A program made the position numbers and the translations under genes. This document shows, piece by piece, positions 53,174 through 63,574 of a DNA stretch of 64,000 nt. Origin of the DNA: Bosea sp. Tri-49 (GTDB lineage: Bacteria; Pseudomonadota; Alphaproteobacteria; Rhizobiales; Beijerinckiaceae); NCBI RefSeq assembly GCF_003952665.1, contig NZ_CP017946.1:4979001-5043000 (forward strand). Reading direction: 5' to 3'. How positions within the stretch are numbered: the first letter of the stretch is position 1; each line of letters opens with the position of its first letter. The notes beneath the pieces were generated by a model. It saw nothing but the letters and a program-made list of their open reading frames with translations. It was not told the DNA's origin and made no database searches.

Positions 53174-54129
53174 TCCTGGTCTGCGGCGAGGCGCTCGTCG
53201 ATCTCTTCCTCGATCCGCCCGAGGGGGCCGAGATGGCCGGACGGGCCGTTTCCGGTGGCTCGCCCTTCAATGTCGCTATCGGCCTGGCGCGGCTCGGCGT
53301 ACCGGTCGGCTTCCTCGGCGCGATCTCGCGCGACGGTATCGGCTCGATGCTGGCGGAACGTCTGACACGGGAAGGCGTCGATGGCCGCTTCATCGTCCGC
53401 AGCGACCGGCTCTCGACCATCTCGGCCGTTGCCACCGGAGCGAACGGGCAGCCGAGCTACGGTTTCCATGGTGAAGGCGCTGCCGACCGCTTCCTGATGC
53501 CGGCCGATCTGCTGGCCGAGCTGCCGGCGGAGGTGCAGGCGCTCAGCTTCGGCTCCTACAGCATGGCGGTCGAGCCGATCGGCACGACGCTGGCCCTGCT
53601 GGCGGAGCGCGAGCATGGCCGGCTTGTGATCAGCGTCGATCCAAATCTGCGACCGGGTGTCGTGCCGGACATGGCGCTGTGGGCTGATGCCGCCGAGCGG
53701 TTCTATCGTGTCGCGACCATCATCAAGACGAGCGATGAGGATATCCGCATCGCCTGGGGCGGAAGGTTGTCGCTGCAGGAGGCGGCCGCCTATTGGCTGG
53801 GGCTCGGCGCAAAGCTGGTGGTGATAACGCGCGGAGCGGATGGGGCGGTCAGTTTTTGCTCTGCCGGGCAGGTTGAATTGCCGGCCAGGGTTGTCGAGGT
53901 ATGCGACACAGTGGGCGCTGGTGACAGCTTCCATGCGGCACTGCTCGCGCGCCTTTCACAGACGGATCGGCTGAGCATCGAAGGCGTCGCTGCGCTCGAT
54001 CAAGCGGCATTGAGTGAAGTGCTGACCTATGCCGCGACGGCAGCTTCCATCACGGTCGGCCGCCGCGGGGCGGATCTGCCAACTGCTGCGGAGATGACGA
54101 TGGCTTCCTTGGGACGGCAACGTATGTGA
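53170..54129 (+). CDS. PfkB-family carbohydrate kinase (fructokinase-like)
   Basis: A 319-residue kinase. The N-terminus MILVCGEALVDLFLDPP and the GGSPFNVAIGLARLG segment are typical, and GAGDSF near residue 255 is the ATP/anion-hole motif with the catalytic Asp. Substrate is probably a ketose such as fructose or a deoxy-sugar. ATG 53170 overlaps the IclR stop, so it is translated with that regulator. A perfect inverted repeat covers its stop codon. Confidence 0.87.
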   Translation: MILVCGEALVDLFLDPPEGAEMAGRAVSGGSPFNVAIGLARLGVPVGFLGAISRDGIGSMLAERLTREGVDGRFIVRSDRLSTISAVATGANGQPSYGFHGEGAADRFLMPADLLAELPAEVQALSFGSYSMAVEPIGTTLALLAEREHGRLVISVDPNLRPGVVPDMALWADAAERFYRVATIIKTSDEDIRIAWGGRLSLQEAAAYWLGLGAKLVVITRGADGAVSFCSAGQVELPARVVEVCDTVGAGDSFHAALLARLSQTDRLSIEGVAALDQAALSEVLTYAATAASITVGRRGADLPTAAEMTMASLGRQRM

Positions 54130-54145
54130 ATGGCGGTTCACATAC
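54122..54145. promoter_or_regulatory. Perfect inverted repeat over the kinase stop codon
   Basis: GTATGTGAA (54122-54130) and TTCACATAC (54137-54145) are a perfect 9-bp inverted repeat with a 6-base spacer. The stop codon of the kinase gene is inside the left arm. There is no T-run, so it is more likely an operator than a terminator. Confidence 0.5.
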
Positions 54146-54169
54146 TATGGCGTGACGTTTGCTACCTTA

Positions 54170-54186
54170 TACAACTACAAGTTGTA
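54170..54186. promoter_or_regulatory. Second inverted repeat upstream of the Vps62-like gene
   Basis: TACAAC (54170-54175) and GTTGTA (54181-54186) pair perfectly around TACAA. It lies 35 to 50 bases ahead of the next ATG, in an AT-rich patch. Confidence 0.45.
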
Positions 54187-54187
54187 A

Positions 54188-54202
54188 GTGCCGTTTCGGC
54201 AC
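54188..54202. promoter_or_regulatory. Third inverted repeat upstream of the Vps62-like gene
   Basis: GTGCCG (54188-54193) and CGGCAC (54197-54202) form a perfect 6-bp hairpin with TTT as loop. The mRNA form would sit about 20 bases ahead of the ATG at 54222 and next to AGGGAG, so it could affect translation. Confidence 0.45.
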
Positions 54203-54221
54203 GCATAAGGGAGCGGTCTCG

Positions 54222-55472
54222 ATGTCCAATCGTCTGCAGAAATCGCAGTTGACCAGCACGGAAGTGGCCTTCGGGCGCCTGACACTCGCCTTCACCGACC
54301 GGTTCAGCCTCCGCTGGAATGACGGGGGCAGCGGTGGCGATTACGACGGAGCCTTCTGGCATCCCAGCGCGCCAAGTGGCTTTCGTCCTCTCGGCAGTAT
54401 CGGCGTCAATAATTATGACGACCCTGCCGGGCGACAATGGGCTCTCTGTGTCAAGCCGACGGTCGATGGCTCGGATGCCGTTCGCTCGCCGACGGGCTAC
54501 CATCGAATCTGGAACGATCTCGGTTCCGGCGCCGATATGTACGGCGCGTGCTGGCAGGCGATTCCGCCGGACGGATACGTCGCGCTGGGCCATGTCTTCA
54601 CCGGCAACTACCAGTCGCCGTCCTTGGAAGATATCTGGTGCGTGCACGCCGATCTGGTCGGCGAGGCGCTGCTCGGAGACTGGCTGTGGGATGATGGCGG
54701 CACCGGGTCCGATACGGATTTCAGCGCCTGGCGGATCGATCCAATCGTCTACTACCACGACAATACGACCATCCTGATCGGCGCCAATTGCTTCTACGGC
54801 GTCGCCAGCCATGATCGGCCGGAACCGGTCGTCAAGGTGCTGCGCCTGGAGCCGCCGGCCGAGCCCGGCGACACCCCGCCGGTTCCGCGGCTCGACAGTT
54901 ACGACCGCCCTCCGGCCGAAAGCGACTGGATGCGGGAGAGGCGGATCGCGGTGCCCTTTACGGGGGTGACCGATGATCACTACGACCTCGCCTGGAAGGT
55001 CGCCAACTCGCCGTTCTACTACCTGGAGCGCTGGGACAATTTTCAGCTCGAGCTTTACGACAACAACCAGCAGGCGGAGCCGCACGAACTCGAGCGGGAG
55101 ATCACCGTCGGCGTGACCAAATCCTCGACGGAGACCTTCAACCACGAAGTCGGCATCAGCATCAGCTACGAGACCGGTGTCAGCTTCGGCGGGGCAGGTT
55201 CGAAGGTGAAGGGCACCTTGTCCTACAAATTCGGCTACTCGACCTCGACCTCGGTCACGAACTTCCAGCAGAACACCGTGAAGCTCAAGCTCAAGACGCC
55301 CGGCAGGCATGCCGCTGCGATGTGGGCGCCGCACACCATGTTCAAGATGCTGCGGGCCGATGGCTCGATGGTCGGCGCTCCACTCTTCCTCGAGGATAGC
55401 GGCGTCGCCTTCTACGAGCGGGAATATCCGTCATCGCGGTCGGCCAAGCCGCGCCGGCGCATTCCGCGCTGA
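54222..55472 (+). CDS. Vps62-like repeat protein with aerolysin-like pore-forming segment
   Basis: A 416-residue protein. Residues 31-46, 96-111 and 155-170 are three repeats with pattern W-[ND]-D-x-G-[ST]-G and a later Trp, and two PxGYxxLG-type turns follow, as in Vps62-related proteins. Residues 291-360 are Ser/Thr-rich with alternating polar and hydrophobic residues ([30 protein letters not shown]), as in the membrane-inserting strands of aerolysin/ETX_MTX2 toxins. There is no signal peptide. A pore-forming or toxin-like role is inference. ATG 54222 follows AGGGAG, and a terminator follows the gene. Confidence 0.68.
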   Translation: MSNRLQKSQLTSTEVAFGRLTLAFTDRFSLRWNDGGSGGDYDGAFWHPSAPSGFRPLGSIGVNNYDDPAGRQWALCVKPTVDGSDAVRSPTGYHRIWNDLGSGADMYGACWQAIPPDGYVALGHVFTGNYQSPSLEDIWCVHADLVGEALLGDWLWDDGGTGSDTDFSAWRIDPIVYYHDNTTILIGANCFYGVASHDRPEPVVKVLRLEPPAEPGDTPPVPRLDSYDRPPAESDWMRERRIAVPFTGVTDDHYDLAWKVANSPFYYLERWDNFQLELYDNNQQAEPHELEREITVGVTKSSTETFNHEVGISISYETGVSFGGAGSKVKGTLSYKFGYSTSTSVTNFQQNTVKLKLKTPGRHAAAMWAPHTMFKMLRADGSMVGAPLFLEDSGVAFYEREYPSSRSAKPRRRIPR

Positions 55473-55478
55473 AGCGTT

Positions 55479-55511
55479 CGGTAGGGGCGGCTGGGGCCGT
55501 CCCTACCGTTT
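55479..55511 (+). terminator. Terminator-like hairpin after the Vps62-like gene
   Basis: CGGTAGGGGCGGC (55479-55491) pairs with GCCGTCCCTACCG (55496-55508) apart from one G-U type mismatch, around TGGG, and is followed by TTT. It begins 6 bases after the stop codon. Confidence 0.75.
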
Positions 55512-55648
55512 CTCCCGGTGGGCCCGCTCATGACCACCGAGGTAATCTCTTTGCATGGCAGCCCCGTCCGCTCGCCGCCGTGACCTCAGCGCTATCGCTA
55601 TGCTACCTCGGCTTGCCGCATCGCGGCCGTTCGCAAGCATCGAGGAGA

Positions 55649-57277
<1,629 letters not shown>

Positions 57278-57283
57278 GCGCCG

Positions 57284-58555
57284 TCAGCCGCGTTCATCGC
57301 GCTTCACGTCACGCTGGGTGATCAGCCGCGCGCTGCGCTGGTCGCGCGCATGGATCCAGAGCCAGCTGAGCGCGACGCTGACGCGGTTGCGTACGCCGAT
57401 CAGGAAGTAGATGTGCGCCAGGCCCCAGAGCCACCAGGCGAGCCAGCCCTTCAGCTTCACCCGGCCGAAATCGATGATCGCGGCGCGCTTGCCGATCGTG
57501 GCCAGGCTGCCGGCATGGCTGTAGGCGAAGGGGCGGGGCGCCTTGTCTCCGGCGAGCCGGCGCTTGATCGTCGCCGCGACATGGCGGCCCTGCTGCTTGG
57601 CGGCGGGAGCGATGCCGGGAACCGGCTTGCCGTCCTGGTCCATCACGCTCGCCGTGTCGCCGACCACGAAGACGTCCGCGTGGCCGGGCGCGGTGAGATC
57701 GTCCTCGACCTCGACGCGGCCGGCGCGGTCCATAGGGGCATCGAGCCAGCTGCCCGCCGGCGAGGCGCGCACGCCGGCCGCCCAGATCACCGTCACGGCC
57801 GGGAGTTTCTCCGGTCCGATCGAGACACCCGCGCTGTCGCAGGCGGTGACGGGCGCGCCGGTGCGAATCTCGACGCCGATGCGCCGCAGCGCCTCATGGG
57901 CGTAGTGCGACAGGTCCTCGGCGAAACCGGGCAGGATGCGCGGGCCAGCCTCAACCAGCACGACGCGGGTCTCGCGCGTGTCGATCCGGCGGAAATCCTC
58001 GGGCAGGGTGGCGCGCGCCAGCTCGGCGATCGTGCCGGCGAGTTCGACGCCGGTCGGGCCGGCGCCGATGACGACGAAGGTCAGCAGCGCGGCGCGGCGC
58101 GCGGCGTCGGTTTCCGCTTCGGCCTGCTCGAAGGCCAGCAGGATGCGGCGGCGGACCGTCGTCGCATCTTCGAGGGTCTTCAGGCCCGGCGCATAGGGCT
58201 CCCAGTCGTCATGGCCGAAATAGGCGTGGGTCGCGCCGGTGGCGACGACGAGCGTGTCGTAGGCCAGGGTCTCGCCGGTCGAGAGTGCGACCTCGCGCCG
58301 GGTCGTATCGATGCCAGTCACCTCAGCCAGTAGCGTCGTCACATCACTGCGCCGCCGGAACAGATGCCGGATCGGCCAGGCGATCTCCGAGGTTGCGAGC
58401 GAGGCCGTGGCGACCTGATAGAGCAGCGGCTGGAAGAGATGATGGTTGCGGCGGTCGACGATGGTGATCCGCACATCCGCACCCGCCAGGCGATGCACGG
58501 TCTCGAGCCCGGCGAAGCCGCCACCAATCACCACGACATGATGCGGCTCGCTCAT
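57284..58555 (-). CDS. Type II NADH dehydrogenase-like FAD oxidoreductase
   Basis: A 423-residue protein. The FAD-binding fold is HHVVVIGGGFAGLETVHRL and the NAD site FVVIGAGPTGVELAGTIAELA. DVFVVGDTASVMD closes the FAD site. A C-terminal hydrophobic helix (LKGWLAWWLWGLAHIYFLIG) is the membrane anchor expected in NDH-2. It would pass electrons from NADH to quinone without pumping. It is convergent with pgi with a 6-base gap. ATG 58555 has a GAGGG site 7 bases away. Confidence 0.9.
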   Translation of the reverse strand: MSEPHHVVVIGGGFAGLETVHRLAGADVRITIVDRRNHHLFQPLLYQVATASLATSEIAWPIRHLFRRRSDVTTLLAEVTGIDTTRREVALSTGETLAYDTLVVATGATHAYFGHDDWEPYAPGLKTLEDATTVRRRILLAFEQAEAETDAARRAALLTFVVIGAGPTGVELAGTIAELARATLPEDFRRIDTRETRVVLVEAGPRILPGFAEDLSHYAHEALRRIGVEIRTGAPVTACDSAGVSIGPEKLPAVTVIWAAGVRASPAGSWLDAPMDRAGRVEVEDDLTAPGHADVFVVGDTASVMDQDGKPVPGIAPAAKQQGRHVAATIKRRLAGDKAPRPFAYSHAGSLATIGKRAAIIDFGRVKLKGWLAWWLWGLAHIYFLIGVRNRVSVALSWLWIHARDQRSARLITQRDVKRDERG

Positions 58556-58643
58556 CGACAATCCCTCGTCTCGGTAGAACGGAAGCCTGTGTAGCACGGG
58601 TACAGGGTTGGGGCTGTAGCTGGCCCTTCAGCTCCTGCTCGCT

Positions 58644-59024
58644 TCAGGGCACCCAGCGCCGCGATTGCTCGGCGCGGTCGTCATAGCTCGCCTCGAAGAT
58701 CGGTGCGGCGAGCGTGGCGCGGACCTTGAGGATGCCGGTCCCGATATTCCTGAAGCTGTGCCTCGCGCCGGCCGGGATCACGACCGATTGGTTGGCACGC
58801 AGGACCAGATTCTCGCCGCGGAGCGTGATCTCAGCCTCGCCTTCCATCACCTCCAGCACTTCTTCAACTGCGTGGAGGTGGATGGGTGCACCAAGGCCGG
58901 GATCGCAGAACTGCTCGAAGATACAGAGCTGAGCCGACTGAACGAGCGCGGAGACCCGCATCAGCGTCATCACGCCTTCGCGCCATTGCTCGAGCGGCTG
59001 GGTCTCGTGGTCGAGCAGGGTCAT
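58644..59024 (-). CDS. Cupin-domain protein
   Basis: A 126-residue small beta-barrel. APIHLHAVEEVLEVMEGEAEI and RANQSVVIPAGARHSFRNIG are the two cupin motifs, with metal-binding His and Glu residues. It overlaps the LacI gene stop by 4 bases (ATGA), so it is made with that regulator. Such proteins can bind small sugars or metals. Whether it is a sensor or an enzyme in the sugar pathway is unknown. Confidence 0.85.
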   Translation of the reverse strand: MTLLDHETQPLEQWREGVMTLMRVSALVQSAQLCIFEQFCDPGLGAPIHLHAVEEVLEVMEGEAEITLRGENLVLRANQSVVIPAGARHSFRNIGTGILKVRATLAAPIFEASYDDRAEQSRRWVP

Positions 59025-60058
59025 GCCGTCGCCTTCTGTGCGAGTCCGACCATCGGCGGCTCATGCGGAATGCGGACCTCCGACGTCTGCGCGCCACTCC
59101 AGAGCGACTGCAGCTGGCTGACGACATGCCCGCCAAAGCTTTCATAGGGAATGCGGATCGAGGTCAACCAGGGCGCGATCCAGTGGTTGAGGGCATTGCC
59201 GTCGACGCCGACCAGCGTGCAGCGCTGCGGGATCGGCACATTGTTCTCGACCGCGAGCCGATAGGCGCCATAGGCGATCAGGTCGCTGACGCAGAGTGCC
59301 CCTTCTGGCCAGCCACCGTCCTGCACCAGCGCGCGGGCGGCGGCATAGCCGATCTCGATATGCGAGAGGCCGGGACCGCTGGCGCGGCGGATGGCATCGG
59401 CAGGCACGCCACGTGCCACGAGGCGGTCGATGAAACCGGAGGCGCGCTCCTGGGTGCTCGAGACATTCTGCGCCGCCATCAGTACGGCCGGGCGTTCGAT
59501 TCCGCGCGCCAGCATGAAATCGGCAGCATCGGCCCCGGCGGCGCGGTTGTCGATGCCGACATAGGCGCCGCCGCCGAGCGGGTTGTGGCGCGCGACGAAG
59601 ACCATCGGGTCGCCGCGTTGCAGCGTCTCCTCGAGCCCGCGGCTGCGCACGGCGCTGACCATGACATAGCCGGCTACAAACTGCTCCCGCATGGCCTGAA
59701 GGTAGTCGTCCTGCAGCTCGGCGCGGTCATGCGTGTCGCACAGGATCATGACGTAGCCGGCGGCGCGCAGCGCCGCCTCGGTCGAGACCGCGATCGCCGC
59801 CATCGCCGGGTTGTCGAGATTGGGCGAGAGCATCGCCACGACCCGGCTGGCGCGCTGGCGCAGCGCCCGCCCGACCGGGTTCGGCCGGTAGCCCAATCGC
59901 GCAATCGCCTCCTCGACGCGGGCGACCGTCTCGGGCGAGGCCCGCCCGCTCGCGCCGTTGACGATGCGCGAGACGGTCGAGATCGAGACGCCGGTGTCGT
60001 GCGCGACCGTGGTGAGCGATACCGAACCCTGATGTGCCTTTGCGGCCCTGGTCTTCAT
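59021..60058 (-). CDS. LacI-family transcriptional regulator
   Basis: A 345-residue repressor. The helix-turn-helix is at residues 15-60 (SLTTVAHDTGVSISTVSRIVNG). The periplasmic-binding-protein-like effector domain follows, with VVAMLSPNLDNPAMAAIA and LVGVDGNALNHWIAPWLTSIR. It is divergent from the sugar ABC genes and a matching palindrome lies between them. The cupin gene overlaps its end. Confidence 0.92.
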   Translation of the reverse strand: MKTRAAKAHQGSVSLTTVAHDTGVSISTVSRIVNGASGRASPETVARVEEAIARLGYRPNPVGRALRQRASRVVAMLSPNLDNPAMAAIAVSTEAALRAAGYVMILCDTHDRAELQDDYLQAMREQFVAGYVMVSAVRSRGLEETLQRGDPMVFVARHNPLGGGAYVGIDNRAAGADAADFMLARGIERPAVLMAAQNVSSTQERASGFIDRLVARGVPADAIRRASGPGLSHIEIGYAAARALVQDGGWPEGALCVSDLIAYGAYRLAVENNVPIPQRCTLVGVDGNALNHWIAPWLTSIRIPYESFGGHVVSQLQSLWSGAQTSEVRIPHEPPMVGLAQKATA

Positions 60059-60132
60059 CGCGCTCCATCCCCGCTTCTCGCATGGCGGCGCCCGGCGAGT
60101 CAGCCCGCCAGAGATGCCGGCTCACTTCGGGA

Positions 60133-60159
60133 TTGACAAGCTAGGCAAACGTTTGCCTA
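60133..60159 (+). promoter_or_regulatory. Promoter with LacI operator between -35 and -10
   Basis: TTGACA is at 60133-60138. TAGGCAAACGTTTGCCTA at 60142-60159 is a perfect 18-bp palindrome of LacI type, spanning most of the spacer to a weak CCTAAA/TAAATG -10 at 60156-60163. A bound repressor would block polymerase. It faces the sugar-binding protein gene at 60214. Confidence 0.75.
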
Positions 60160-60213
60160 AATGAAAGTCAAGACGCCCCGGGAGGCGTCGGTTCAAGCGG
60201 GGATGGAACGCTC

Positions 60214-61491
60214 ATGCACAGCAAGCATTGGATTTCGGCGCTCGCCTTGACGGCCGGTCTCGTCATGGGCGGTATCGCGCAGGCTCAGACCACGGTCCGC
60301 ATCGCCTGGTATTCCGACGGCAATGAGGGCGAGGTCATCACCGACCTGCTCAAGCGCTTCGAGGCCCAGAACAAGGACATCAAGGTCGTGCTCGACCAGG
60401 TGCCCTACAAGGCCATCACCGAGAACCTGCCCGTCCAGCTCGCCTCCGGCCAGGGTCCGGACATCGCCCGCGTCGTCGATCTCGGCGGCATTGCCCGCTA
60501 TGCGCTCGACCTGCGGCCGCATCTCAAGGACGCGGCCTATTGGGAAAAGAATTTCGGGCCGTTCCTGCCCTGGATGCGCCCGGAGGGCGACACCAAGGCG
60601 ATCACCGGTTTCATGACGCAGCTCACCGTCACCGGCCCCTTCGTCAACAAGACGCTGTTCGAGCAGGCTGGTATCGCGATGCCCGGCGCCAAGGCGACCT
60701 GGGAGGACTGGGGCAAGGCGGTCAAGGACGTTGCGGCCAAGGTCCAGGCCCCGTTCCCGCTGGCGATGGACCGCTCGGGCCATCGCTTCTTCTCGGTCGC
60801 CGTTTCGGAAGGCGCCAAGGTCTTCGACGCCAAGGGCGAGCCGGCTGTCGTCGACGACGGTTTCAAGCGCGGCGCCAAGCTGGTCTATGACTGGCACCAG
60901 AGCGGCGTGATGAAGAAGGAGCTCTGGGGCTCGGTCTCCGGCACGGCCTATCGCGGTGCCAATGACGAGTTCAAGAACGCCCAGGTCGTGATGTACCAGT
61001 CGGGCTCCTGGCAGATCGCCCAGTTCGACAAGACCGTCGGCGACGCCTTCGACTGGATCGCGGTTCCCTCGCCCTGTGGCGCCGGCAATTGCTCGGGCAT
61101 GCCGGGCGGGGCCGGTCTCGTCGCGATCAAGACGACCAAGAGCCCGGAAGCCGTCGCCAAGGTGATGGACTACCTCGCCAGCGAGCCGGTGCTGAGTGAG
61201 TTCTACGCCCGCTCGCTGTTCGTGCCCGGCCATCTCGGCATCGCCGCCAAGGGCCTCGACTATCAGGGCGCGAGCGCGCCGGCCAAGGCCGCGCTCAAGG
61301 TCTTCTCCGACCAGGTCGCGCAGCTCTCGCCGGTCGCCTATCAACTGCAGGGCTATACGAGCAACCGCGTCATCTTCAACGCGGTGATCAGCCGGCTCGG
61401 TCAGGCGATCTCGGGCGAGGGCAGCCTCGACGAGGCCTATAAGCGGATGGAATCCGACATCGCCCAGCAGATCGCCGAGCGCAAGAAGTAA
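60214..61491 (+). CDS. Sugar ABC transporter substrate-binding protein (CUT1 type)
   Basis: A 425-residue periplasmic protein. A signal peptide ends near AQAQ. The family pattern is VRIAWYSDGNEGEVITDLLKRFEAQNKDIKVV, then YWEKNF, GMPGGAGLVAIKT and SEPVLSEFYARS. It binds a sugar or glycoside for the permeases at 61497 and 62522. The gene is under the LacI operator. The sugar is not identifiable from sequence. Confidence 0.9.
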   Translation: MHSKHWISALALTAGLVMGGIAQAQTTVRIAWYSDGNEGEVITDLLKRFEAQNKDIKVVLDQVPYKAITENLPVQLASGQGPDIARVVDLGGIARYALDLRPHLKDAAYWEKNFGPFLPWMRPEGDTKAITGFMTQLTVTGPFVNKTLFEQAGIAMPGAKATWEDWGKAVKDVAAKVQAPFPLAMDRSGHRFFSVAVSEGAKVFDAKGEPAVVDDGFKRGAKLVYDWHQSGVMKKELWGSVSGTAYRGANDEFKNAQVVMYQSGSWQIAQFDKTVGDAFDWIAVPSPCGAGNCSGMPGGAGLVAIKTTKSPEAVAKVMDYLASEPVLSEFYARSLFVPGHLGIAAKGLDYQGASAPAKAALKVFSDQVAQLSPVAYQLQGYTSNRVIFNAVISRLGQAISGEGSLDEAYKRMESDIAQQIAERKK

Positions 61492-61496
61492 GACGA

Positions 61497-62525
61497 ATGG
61501 CCTCCGACGCTCCCATCCCGGCGGCGCCATCGGAACGCGTCGGCGCAGCGAGTTTCTTCGCCGCGCCGCTCGCGGTCCTGATGCGGCTGATCGACTGGCC
61601 GATGCAGGTTCTGCAGCGGCTGATTGGCGAGCGGCGGATGGCTTATGTCTTCCTGCTGCCCAATCTGGTTTTCTTCTCGCTCTTCGTCTTCCTGCCGCTC
61701 ATCATCAACTTCATCTTCTCGGTGACGGGCGGGGCAGGCCTCTTCCCCTCCGAGCGGCCTTATGTCGGGGCGCAGCAATACGCCTATCTCTTCGATTGCG
61801 GCTCGTTCCTCGATCCGTCCTCCTGCCGCGAGGACCATTTCTGGCGCGGCGTTTCCAACACCGCGCGCTTCACCGTCTTCCAGGTCACGGCGATGGTGCT
61901 GTTCTCGCTGCTGACGGCGGTGGTGCTGAACATGAAGATCAAGGCGCGCGGCTTCTTCCGCGCGGTCTATTTCTTCCCGGTGCTGCTTTCGCCGGTGGTG
62001 GTGGCGCTGACCTGGAAATGGATCCTGCAGCGCGATGGCCTGCTCAACGCCGCGATCACCTCGCTCGGCGGTGAGCGCATCCTGTTCCTGGTCGATCCGA
62101 GCTGGGCGATGTTCTGGATCGTCTTCGTCTCGATCTGGGCCCATATGGGCTTCTACACGCTGATCCTGCTCGCCGGCCTGCAGGCGATCCCGGCCGATCT
62201 CTATGAAGCCGCCGAGATGGATGCGACGCCGCGCTGGCGCGTGTTCTGGCGCATCACCCTGCCGCTGCTCTGGCCGAACATGATCGTGGTGATCGTGCTG
62301 GCGCTGATCCGCGGCGTGCAGACCTTCGACGAGGTCTTCGTCCTGACCGGCGGTGGCCCCGGCACCGCGACGCTGATGGTGGTGCACTACATCTACGAGA
62401 CTGCCTTCGCCAATCAGGTCCAGAATTTCGGCCTGGCGGCGGCTGCCTCCGTCGTGCTCGGCGTCGTGCTGTTCGCGTTGACATTGGCCCAGCTCGCGGC
62501 GAGCCGTCGCAAGGGGGCAGCATGA
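61497..62525 (+). CDS. Sugar ABC transporter permease 1
   Basis: A 342-residue membrane protein of the UgpA/MalF type. The N-terminal about 45 residues are an extra cytoplasmic segment before the first helix (MAYVFLLPNLVFFSLFVFLP). The EAA loop is YEAAEMDATPRWRVFWRITLPLLWP. Six membrane helices can be placed. Its stop overlaps the start of the second permease (ATGA). Confidence 0.9.
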   Translation: MASDAPIPAAPSERVGAASFFAAPLAVLMRLIDWPMQVLQRLIGERRMAYVFLLPNLVFFSLFVFLPLIINFIFSVTGGAGLFPSERPYVGAQQYAYLFDCGSFLDPSSCREDHFWRGVSNTARFTVFQVTAMVLFSLLTAVVLNMKIKARGFFRAVYFFPVLLSPVVVALTWKWILQRDGLLNAAITSLGGERILFLVDPSWAMFWIVFVSIWAHMGFYTLILLAGLQAIPADLYEAAEMDATPRWRVFWRITLPLLWPNMIVVIVLALIRGVQTFDEVFVLTGGGPGTATLMVVHYIYETAFANQVQNFGLAAAASVVLGVVLFALTLAQLAASRRKGAA

Positions 62526-63574
62526 ACAGGCTTGCCCGCATGGCGGTCGCCCGCCGCAACCTCGGTCGCTGGCATTGGACTGACATCGCCGCCTACGCCT
62601 ATCTCGCGCTCGGCGTCGTCCTGATGTTCGGGCCGGTGCTCTGGCTCGGAATCTCCTCATTCAAGACGCAGGCCGGCCTGCTCGAATTCCCGCCCTCGCT
62701 GCTGCCGATGTCGCAGAAAGAGGGCCGGGTCGAGGGCCACGCCCAGCCGCTGCCGCTGTTCGAAGTGACGATGGAGGATGGCTCGAAGCGGGTGCTGGCG
62801 CAGGTCCGCCGCATCGGCATCCAGGCGCAGATGGTCGACCCGGCCAATCCCGGCCAAAGCATCCGCGTCCCGATCGACAAGCGCACCCCCGTGCGCGAGT
62901 TCAAGCTCGCGACCGAGAACTACACCGAGCCGCTGGAGCGCTTCGCCTTCATGCGCTTCCTTTGGAACTCGGTCTTCGTCACCGCGGTGGCGACGCTGAT
63001 CACGCTGGTGATCAACTCGATGGCGGCCTACGCGCTTTCGATCTACGAATTCCGCGGCAAGACGGCGGTGATGCTGATGGTGATCGGCACGCTGATGATC
63101 CCGATCACCATCATCCTCGTCCCGGTCTACCTCGTCATCACCGAGCTCGGACTGGTCAACTCGCTCTGGGCGGTGATCCTGCCGGGCGCGGCAACGCCGA
63201 CCGGCGTCTTCCTGCTGCGGCAATACATGCTGACCCTGCCGCGCGACCTGATCGAGGCGGCGCGCATGGACAAGGCCTCGGAGTGGCAGATCTACTGGCG
63301 GATCGTCATGCCGCTCGCCATGCCGGCGCTCGCGGTCCTCGCGATCTTCTCGATCATGTGGCGCTGGAATGAGTTCCTCTGGCCGCTCGCGGTGCTGACC
63401 AAGACGGAAGCCTATACGCTGCAGATCGGCCTCAACGCCTTCCAGGGCGAATTGCAGACGCAATGGCACTACCTGCTCGCGATGACGGTGGTGACGCTGC
63501 TTCCGGTCGCGCTCGTCTTCGTCTTCCTGCAGCGCTTCATCACCACCGGCATCGCCAATACGGGAATGAAATAA
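62522..63574 (+). CDS. Sugar ABC transporter permease 2 with periplasmic insert
   Basis: A 350-residue permease of the UgpE/MalG type. The EAA loop is [29 protein letters not shown]. Between helix 1 (about 25-45) and helix 2 (about 140) lies a 90-residue hydrophilic stretch, much longer than the few residues usual for MalG-type permeases. Similar insertions are known in the alpha-glucoside permease AglG, which suggests a glycoside substrate. The gene overlaps the next ATPase by 1 base. Confidence 0.88.
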   Translation: MNRLARMAVARRNLGRWHWTDIAAYAYLALGVVLMFGPVLWLGISSFKTQAGLLEFPPSLLPMSQKEGRVEGHAQPLPLFEVTMEDGSKRVLAQVRRIGIQAQMVDPANPGQSIRVPIDKRTPVREFKLATENYTEPLERFAFMRFLWNSVFVTAVATLITLVINSMAAYALSIYEFRGKTAVMLMVIGTLMIPITIILVPVYLVITELGLVNSLWAVILPGAATPTGVFLLRQYMLTLPRDLIEAARMDKASEWQIYWRIVMPLAMPALAVLAIFSIMWRWNEFLWPLAVLTKTEAYTLQIGLNAFQGELQTQWHYLLAMTVVTLLPVALVFVFLQRFITTGIANTGMK

